Assembly (NCBI GenBank): GCA_023818375.1
Contig: JAMWCC010000126.1
Span: 2,684-47,071, forward strand
Reading direction: 5' to 3'
DNA length: 44,388 nucleotides
DNA from: Candidatus Omnitrophota bacterium
GTDB lineage: Bacteria > Ratteibacteria > UBA8468 > B48-G9 > DTJG01
Positions 38,641-44,388 of this stretch are shown here, piece by piece. The number at the start of each line of letters is the position of its first letter. Positions within the stretch are counted from its first letter, which is position 1. Made by a program: the position numbers and the translations under genes. The notes under the pieces are model-generated. The model worked only from the letters and a program-made list of their open reading frames with translations, did not search any database and was not told the origin of the DNA.

Positions 38641-41600
38641 TTATTCCGGTGAGTATCGATACCAACCACCGGCTTTTTTGATTTCTTGTTCAACTTCATT
38701 TAAATTAATGACATCTCTATGAGTAAGATTGTCTGTGTATATATGCACATCATAAGGATAAAATCTATCAACAAATTTACCATTACTTACTTCAATATTC
38801 CTGGCCTCTGATATGACTTTTAACTTTTTTATTTGACTTGATACAAAGATTTCTGGAGTTACTGTTTCTCCAGAAGTATTTACAGCAATCAAATAAAATT
38901 TTCCATTTAAATCTTTTCCAGAAAAATCAATTCTTTCGTCATTGATGACGACCGTTTTTGTTACATCCTTTCCGTGCAATATAACCTCACTCAGAGATTT
39001 TTTCTCTTTTATCAAATACGGCATGCCCACTCTTAGATCCGGTATGTTAACTGCTCCCCAGTGACCTGGATCTTTTTTCCCGAAAACATAGTAATGAAAT
39101 CCCTTTGCTCCATTTACTATAGCAAGATAATTCATACATCTTTCTTCAATAAAACTTGGTCCTCTACAGTCTCGGGTAGAATATGGAGGTTGAGTGGCAT
39201 AGATCTTGCCATAATCAAAAACTTGGGGTGTTACGCCTATAAATTTTTTCCCTCTTCCTTTTTCCTTTATTTCTTTCATAAAGTTACTTATGTAGGACAT
39301 CGGCCGCGATAGTTTTCCAGTAGTTAATGGATTAACATAAGGATCTGGAATAAACATTTCAGCACATTCTATATATGTACTGATGCCATTAACTGAATTA
39401 TTTGTTAACTGCACTGGATGATATGGGTCTAACTTTTTCAGTAATTGGTAAGTTTCTTTTAATATCCTGGGGCTTATATTTCTATCCTCGGGTTCGTCAG
39501 CAAGATAATAATACAAAAGAGCCGGATGGTTTTTTATAGAATTTATTCTACTGGTTATTACCTCGATTGCTTCATCGGATAAGACATCCTTTCCTGTCAA
39601 GTATTTCTCTCGTTCTTTCCCACTAAAGAACGCTACCACCCCATACTGGTTGATTTTATATAACTCATCAAGGAATTCTCTGGCTTTGTTACCAACTACT
39701 AACGCAATGCCGTCTGCTCCTGTTTTTGCTATTTCCTCAAAAGGTGATCCGCCCCACCATATTATTGGCAATATTGGTTTACCATTTAATACAAGATTAA
39801 GGTTTTCGTCTATGTATACTTCACTACCTTTTGCGGGTGGCATTTTATATAATGGAATAGAAGTCTCATAAAGCGTTTTACCTTTCTCTGTTATTCTTCC
39901 TATAATTTTGTATTCTCCATCCTTCAACTCGGGTATTTCCATCATCACTTTTTGCTCTTTCTTGGCATCAATTGAGATTTTTTTTATTACATTTCCAGTG
40001 CCATCCGTAATTAGAACTTCTTGTTTTAGTGTTTTAATGTCAGCTTCTTTTAATCCAGATTTTATGTCGAGTACTATTGTCTTTATCTTCTGCGTTGAAT
40101 AAATCGAATTTCTGTATAAGGGCTTCAATAGTTCTAATGAAATTTCTGCATAATCAACTTTAATATGGAAACTACCAGTGTAAATATTTCTACTTTTTTC
40201 ATTTATTTCAGCACTAAGTTTATATTCTTTTGCTTCAGGAATTGTTACCGTTAGTTCAATGGCTTTTTCTTTTTTTGGTAAAAGATGGAGATTCACTTTT
40301 TCTAAGACCCCAAGTTTTCTATTGTATATCTCCAGGGTAATTTCTCTTTCACTGTCTGTTAAATTTTTTATGTTTCTTTTCATACTCACATTTACCCATC
40401 CATCATTCCTCTTTTCCACCTCTTTTACTGTAAGACCAGCAAACTCTATTTGATACAGCGATAGATCAACATTTTCAAGTTTACAGGGTTTAAACAAATC
40501 AGGAATATGAAATTGGCCTTTCTCAGCAATCGAACTTTCCTCTTTTCTATCCGCGAGAACCCTCCTGTTTCTTGCAAAGTTCAGGGATACATCCTTTTTT
40601 ATTCTTTCGTGAATTAAGGACGAATAAGGAATAACCACCTCAAGAATCCATCTCTCTTTTTCTTTTGAACTTCCAGTATATAAACGAAATTCTTCTATCG
40701 GACGGCTTACGGTCCCACCCTCTGTCCTCAATTCAACCCCGTAATATCCTGATGAATTAATTACAAAATGATAGTAGTCGAACCTATCATTGTCCAAATC
40801 TATCATTATTTCTACGCTGTCATCATAATATACCTTCAATGTATTTTCCTTTACACTATCCTTAAGATTTTTCATTTCAGGTTCATCGCAAATAAATCCA
40901 AAATAGAGATTGTCATCGTCATAGTTAAAAATTACCTTTGTTTGAACAGGTGCAAGGATGGTAGTGCCTGTCATAAAGAAGTTAGTAAACAATCTTCCCT
41001 GTTCCCAGATTTCTTCATCTAATTTTCCATCAAGGGTAATTTTTTTTTCTTTCCAATTTTTCTTTTTGTATTCATTGAAAATTTCCTCTTCTGTCAATTC
41101 CCCTTTGTATATTTTGACTTCATCAATTGCTCCCATAAACCCATATCCGGAACCTCCAACATATGCACCCACTGTCAGGGGTAGGTTGCGAGTTGTAATT
41201 TCAAACTCGCCGTCACTTTCTGAAACCTTTTTACCATTCAAATACATAAATATCTTCTTGTTTCTGTCCCTTTTGACACAGACATGATTCCATTGGTCTA
41301 GCAAAACTCTGTCAATCGCCGGATTAGTCTTTATTTCCCAGAAATATTTTTCTACCTTACCTCTATATGCAGGACCAAGTCCGCTCCTGAATATTAACAT
41401 GTTCCAGAAATATGTTAATCTCCAACCAGGGCCTATATCTCCGGATGTGTTCAATATTTCAGCAAATTTGCGGAAATCCTTTTTTGAATCGGGTTTTATC
41501 CATACACTTATAGTAAACGGTCCATCCGAGAATTTTTGAAAAAAATCATCCTTCGCTGTCTGAGGGAATACTATACAATCAGACTCTTTCTCTTTTCCAC

Positions 41601-41793
41601 CAAAATATATTCCTTTACCAATTATTCCTTCTACCTGTTCTACCTTACCTCTTATCTTACCCTCAATTCCATGAACACTATCTTTAATTACCTGATCTGA
41701 AATTTCATCGAAAGGTAGATAAAATATTAGCTCCGCTTTTGAAAACAAAAGACTTGCAAAGACAAAATATATCAACGTCGGAAACTTTTTCAT
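38641..41793 (-). CDS. Large secreted protein: LamG-like lectin domain + CBM9-like domain + glycoside-hydrolase-like TIM barrel
   Basis: Signal peptide; LIFYLPFDE...GPFTISVWIKP...GAIDEVKIYKGELTEEEI (LamG); ITLDGKLDEEIWEQG...VKVYYDDSVEIMIDLDND (CBM9-like); HPALLYYYLADEPEDRN. Confidence 0.75.
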   Translation of the reverse strand: MKKFPTLIYFVFASLLFSKAELIFYLPFDEISDQVIKDSVHGIEGKIRGKVEQVEGIIGKGIYFGGKEKESDCIVFPQTAKDDFFQKFSDGPFTISVWIKPDSKKDFRKFAEILNTSGDIGPGWRLTYFWNMLIFRSGLGPAYRGKVEKYFWEIKTNPAIDRVLLDQWNHVCVKRDRNKKIFMYLNGKKVSESDGEFEITTRNLPLTVGAYVGGSGYGFMGAIDEVKIYKGELTEEEIFNEYKKKNWKEKKITLDGKLDEEIWEQGRLFTNFFMTGTTILAPVQTKVIFNYDDDNLYFGFICDEPEMKNLKDSVKENTLKVYYDDSVEIMIDLDNDRFDYYHFVINSSGYYGVELRTEGGTVSRPIEEFRLYTGSSKEKERWILEVVIPYSSLIHERIKKDVSLNFARNRRVLADRKEESSIAEKGQFHIPDLFKPCKLENVDLSLYQIEFAGLTVKEVEKRNDGWVNVSMKRNIKNLTDSEREITLEIYNRKLGVLEKVNLHLLPKKEKAIELTVTIPEAKEYKLSAEINEKSRNIYTGSFHIKVDYAEISLELLKPLYRNSIYSTQKIKTIVLDIKSGLKEADIKTLKQEVLITDGTGNVIKKISIDAKKEQKVMMEIPELKDGEYKIIGRITEKGKTLYETSIPLYKMPPAKGSEVYIDENLNLVLNGKPILPIIWWGGSPFEEIAKTGADGIALVVGNKAREFLDELYKINQYGVVAFFSGKEREKYLTGKDVLSDEAIEVITSRINSIKNHPALLYYYLADEPEDRNISPRILKETYQLLKKLDPYHPVQLTNNSVNGISTYIECAEMFIPDPYVNPLTTGKLSRPMSYISNFMKEIKEKGRGKKFIGVTPQVFDYGKIYATQPPYSTRDCRGPSFIEERCMNYLAIVNGAKGFHYYVFGKKDPGHWGAVNIPDLRVGMPYLIKEKKSLSEVILHGKDVTKTVVINDERIDFSGKDLNGKFYLIAVNTSGETVTPEIFVSSQIKKLKVISEARNIEVSNGKFVDRFYPYDVHIYTDNLTHRDVINLNEVEQEIKKAGGWYRYSPE

Positions 41794-41820
41794 TTATCCT
41801 CCCTTCGGTTTCTTCCACAA

Positions 41821-42609
41821 TCAGAAACCCTGTCTCAAAGGCAAAGAACTTCCTACACTATAAGGCGAACAGAATGCCTCAGGTGTTTTTGCTTCTACGT
41901 GGCAATCAACATATAAAACATTTACCAGGCCTACAGAAACAGTACCTGTGCCATACGTTTTTGTAGACAGCCCACCATGTCTGAATGCAATATAAGAGCC
42001 GGAGGGATGACCTGATGGATACGTATAATTGACAAGAACATTATCTATCCATGCATTATCAACGACCCAAACCGCAATGGTAGGATTTGTTACCCTTTGA
42101 ATCCTTCTTGTCGGATAAGTAGGGTCTACCGGATATGGTGGGGAGCCGGTATGCCGACCTACCAACCAGAGATTTATTGCATAATGAGTATAGGTAAAAT
42201 TTCTTCTTTCACTTGGACAAAATAGGTTCTTTCCTCTCGCCTCAGGGACGTCATAATTCGAGCGAGGAGCACCAATATATATTCCATAATTTGTGACTGA
42301 ATATCGTCCATATTTTCCAAGGAGTTCGAACCATGGTCTTGCGCTTACATTACCACTCCAGAAGGCTGGATAAGGACTACTGGCAGGCAAAAGCCATCCA
42401 TCATAATCCTGCGTATAAAACAGCAATGCAAAACCCACTTGCTTCAAATTATTCATACAAATGGATTGTCTTGCCCTCTCCCTTGCCTGCGAAATCACCG
42501 GAAGTAGCATCGCAGCAAGTATCGCTACAATCGCTATTACAACAAGAAGTTCAATTAGAGTGAACCCATGTGGGTTTTGAGAGCGGGCTTTTTGAAACTT
42601 AAGCAACAT
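41821..42609 (-). CDS. Type II secretion/type IV-like pseudopilin, DUF1559/H-X9-DG-like
   Basis: [46 protein letters not shown]-terminal RHGG...[13 protein letters not shown]. Confidence 0.88.
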   Translation of the reverse strand: MLLKFQKARSQNPHGFTLIELLVVIAIVAILAAMLLPVISQARERARQSICMNNLKQVGFALLFYTQDYDGWLLPASSPYPAFWSGNVSARPWFELLGKYGRYSVTNYGIYIGAPRSNYDVPEARGKNLFCPSERRNFTYTHYAINLWLVGRHTGSPPYPVDPTYPTRRIQRVTNPTIAVWVVDNAWIDNVLVNYTYPSGHPSGSYIAFRHGGLSTKTYGTGTVSVGLVNVLYVDCHVEAKTPEAFCSPYSVGSSLPLRQGF

Positions 42610-42612
42610 ATT

Positions 42613-42622
42613 GCACCTCCTT
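42613..42622. repeat. Left copy of a 10-bp inverted repeat flanking the transposase (GCACCTCCTT)
   Basis: Exact reverse complement of AAGGAGGTGC at 43937-43946; minus-strand reading is the SD of the pseudopilin ATG at 42609. Confidence 0.7.
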
Positions 42623-42688
42623 GAAAAAGTGGTTATTTATATAAACAGAACTCAGGATAGAATTTACTCTATCTCTGGTTCTGATAAC

Positions 42689-43816
42689 ATGGAGGAAACA
42701 ATGAATTATATTGGTGTAGATTTGCATAAGGACAGTATGACAATAGTTGGTTGCAGAGAAAATGGTGAAATTTTTGTTAAAGACAAAATTGCCTGTAAGT
42801 GTATAAATAAGATTGAAAAGTTTTTTCTTCAAGAGCAACTTCAACCTTGTAGTGTTGCAGTAGAAGCCATCGGTTTTTACCACTGGTTCTTTGACCTTCT
42901 TGAAGGTAAAGTAGAAAAATTTATTCTGGCAAATCCAATTGAGACAAGAAAATATTCCTGGGATCAACCTAAAACTGATTTTAAAGATGCTACCAAACTG
43001 GCGATTTTGCTGGCAGGAGGTGAATTTGAGAGAAATAAGAGCCTTTCTTGTTTTATACCTGATAAAGCTCTCCGTACATTTAGAGAACTTACCAGACAAA
43101 GACATAATCTTGTCTGCCATCATACCTGTCTTGTTAATAGTGCAAGAAGAATCTTTTTGAAAAATAATCTTTCTGGACCAAAAGTTCTCACTGCTACTAC
43201 CTTGGAAAATTTCCTTACTCAGTTTGGAGAAAAATTCCCTGAATACCACAGACAATTTCTTTACACAATAGCCGATAACCTCCTTTATAATGAAAGACAA
43301 ACAACAAAACTGGAAAGAAACATAGAACAATTCCTGCACCTCGAAAGATTTCAAAAACTTCATGAAATACTGACTTCTATCCCTGGAATCGGTGATATGG
43401 TAGCCGCTACTTTGATTAGTGAGATTGGTGATTTTTCCAGATTTCAAGCACCCGATAAACTTGCTTGTTATTGTGGGCTTGTCCCTATGCTGTGGCAATC
43501 TGCAAATACTGTCAGATATGGAAAAGTTACCAAAAAAGGACCAGTGTATGTCAGAAGAGTATTGGTTAATGCTGCCTGGGTCAGTATCAGACAAGATGAC
43601 AAACCCAGAAGAATATTTAACCGGATATCTAAAAGAGCAGGAAGAAAAAAAGCAATTGTAGCTATAGCAAGAAAACTTTTGGTTTGGTCTTGGTATCTGG
43701 TGGCTGAAGATGAAAAATGGAAAACAATTGCCACCAGCAATCTGACAATCAACTTGTCCGGGATGACCTTGATGAGGCTTTTGAAGAAAGCCGAAATCAG
43801 GGATAATTCCCTTTAG
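42689..43816 (+). CDS. IS110/IS1111 family transposase (DEDD/serine recombinase)
   Basis: NYIGVDLHKDSMTIV, AVEAIGFYHW, KTDFKDATKLAILL, LTSIPGIGDMVAATLISEIGDFSRF, LACYCGLVP, SANTVRYGKVTKKGPVYVRRVLVNAAW. Confidence 0.92.
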   Translation: MEETMNYIGVDLHKDSMTIVGCRENGEIFVKDKIACKCINKIEKFFLQEQLQPCSVAVEAIGFYHWFFDLLEGKVEKFILANPIETRKYSWDQPKTDFKDATKLAILLAGGEFERNKSLSCFIPDKALRTFRELTRQRHNLVCHHTCLVNSARRIFLKNNLSGPKVLTATTLENFLTQFGEKFPEYHRQFLYTIADNLLYNERQTTKLERNIEQFLHLERFQKLHEILTSIPGIGDMVAATLISEIGDFSRFQAPDKLACYCGLVPMLWQSANTVRYGKVTKKGPVYVRRVLVNAAWVSIRQDDKPRRIFNRISKRAGRKKAIVAIARKLLVWSWYLVAEDEKWKTIATSNLTINLSGMTLMRLLKKAEIRDNSL

Positions 43817-43935
43817 GCTACTCCGGTAGCGTGAATAAGGCTCCCAGACTTGGGTATAAGGACTGGTGCAGAAATTAGTACGAATAGTTGAGTGCTGATG
43901 TCGGATTGTGTTTTCATAAATTGAGAAAAATTTTG
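43817..43935 (+). ncRNA. Candidate IS1111-type seekRNA/bridge RNA segment
   Basis: Starts at the transposase stop; hairpin GCTAC-TCCG-GTAGC (43817-43830), CCCA-GACT-TGGG (43843-43854), long interrupted stem 43861-43902 (GAC/GUC, GGUGC/GUGCU, AAUUA-[GUACGAA]-UAGUU). Confidence 0.5.
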
Positions 43936-43936
43936 A

Positions 43937-43946
43937 TAAGGAGGTG
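43937..43946. repeat. Right copy of the 10-bp inverted repeat (AAGGAGGTGC)
   Basis: Reverse complement of 42613-42622. Confidence 0.7.
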
Positions 43947-44117
43947 CTTGGAGTAATATCATCTCTCAAAGTTCCATAGTTGTATCGTCTTCTCATTTTT
44001 TCTTACATCCTTTTCCTGTCCCTCTTTTGGGTTGATCCTGAGAAGATTAGGATTGCTACAATTCCTTTTGCAAATAAGCCCGCAAGTTTCCTCTCTGGCC
44101 TCGTAGTTTTCAAAAAT

Positions 44118-44146
44118 ATTACACAATGAAAAGTGCGGATTGTCAA
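44118..44146 (-). promoter_or_regulatory. Sigma70-type promoter reading leftward toward the IS/pseudopilin
   Basis: Minus strand TTGACA - 17 bp - TGTAAT (alternative TAATAT at 19 bp). Confidence 0.55.
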
Positions 44147-44264
44147 TACTTTATTATTTACACATCCAGGAGGATAGGTATACTCCAATATTATATTTAG
44201 GTTTTCTCAGATGTTTTTCTATGGTAAAATCTCCACGAAATAAGTCGGAAGAAAGGGAAAAAGA

Positions 44265-44388
44265 ATGGATAGGAAATACAGAGTGGGCATATGTAAAATA
44301 GACATAACCCCTCCTGTAGGCTATCTATTATGGGGACATCTGAACAGAAATGAGCCCTCAAAAAAAATTCATGACCCACTATTTCTGA
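44265..44388 (+). CDS. Neutral/alkaline non-lysosomal ceramidase-like N-terminal region (truncated by window end)
   Basis: MDRKYRVGICKIDITPPVGYLLWGHLNRNEPSKKIHDPLFL; DITPP...HDPL pattern. Confidence 0.55.
   Translation, partial: MDRKYRVGICKIDITPPVGYLLWGHLNRNEPSKKIHDPLFL

Larger units (their letters stand above)
42613..43946 (+). mobile_element. IS110-superfamily insertion sequence, IS1111-like layout (short left end, longer right non-coding end); boundaries approximate
   Basis: IS110-type transposase flanked by a 10-bp inverted repeat; 120-nt structured non-coding stretch 3' of the transposase. Confidence 0.7.

Noticed and set aside
42599-43996. 465-aa minus-strand ORF spanning the whole IS antisense to the transposase
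   Set aside because: The plus-strand frame is an unmistakable IS110 transposase; the antisense translation is low-complexity S/F/K/I-rich with no motif. Treated as a shadow ORF.
44003-44188. 61-aa minus-strand ORF between promoter and IS as a leader peptide gene
   Set aside because: Its start lies upstream of the predicted promoter TSS and no clear SD was seen; more likely part of the untranslated leader.
1-44388. CRISPR array, prophage or classical defence/toxin-antitoxin island
   Set aside because: No regularly spaced direct repeats, cas genes, phage structural genes or recognisable toxin-antitoxin pairs were found by eye.

Overview
A gene-dense, AT-rich bacterial chromosomal window with about 38 protein-coding genes, three tRNA genes (Gly-CCC, Arg-UCU, Lys-CUU) and one IS110-superfamily insertion sequence. 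The host looks like a candidate-phylum or PVC/Omnitrophota-like bacterium; this is a low-confidence guess from gene content and the H-X9-DG-type pseudopilin. Content includes: the tail of an MgtE-like gene; a GH127 glycosidase; a PLP decarboxylase plus deoxyhypusine-synthase-like polyamine pair; a thrC operon with an iPGM-like putative homoserine kinase; a large carbohydrate/organic-acid catabolic cluster; a PPP-phosphatase/Hanks-kinase pair; a secreted beta-propeller/transglutaminase operon; an in-frame Maf-RumA fusion; and a pseudopilin plus LamG/CBM9 enzyme operon. The most interesting signals are (1) the Maf-m5U-methyltransferase fusion, and (2) the IS110/IS1111-type element. The IS has a structured non-coding segment downstream of its transposase (candidate seekRNA/bridge RNA). 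It is bounded by a 10-bp inverted repeat GCACCTCCTT/AAGGAGGTGC, and the left copy is positioned as the Shine-Dalgarno of the adjacent pseudopilin gene. Two intergenic regions also look like decayed genes. All family calls are by eye from the sequence; no searches were run.
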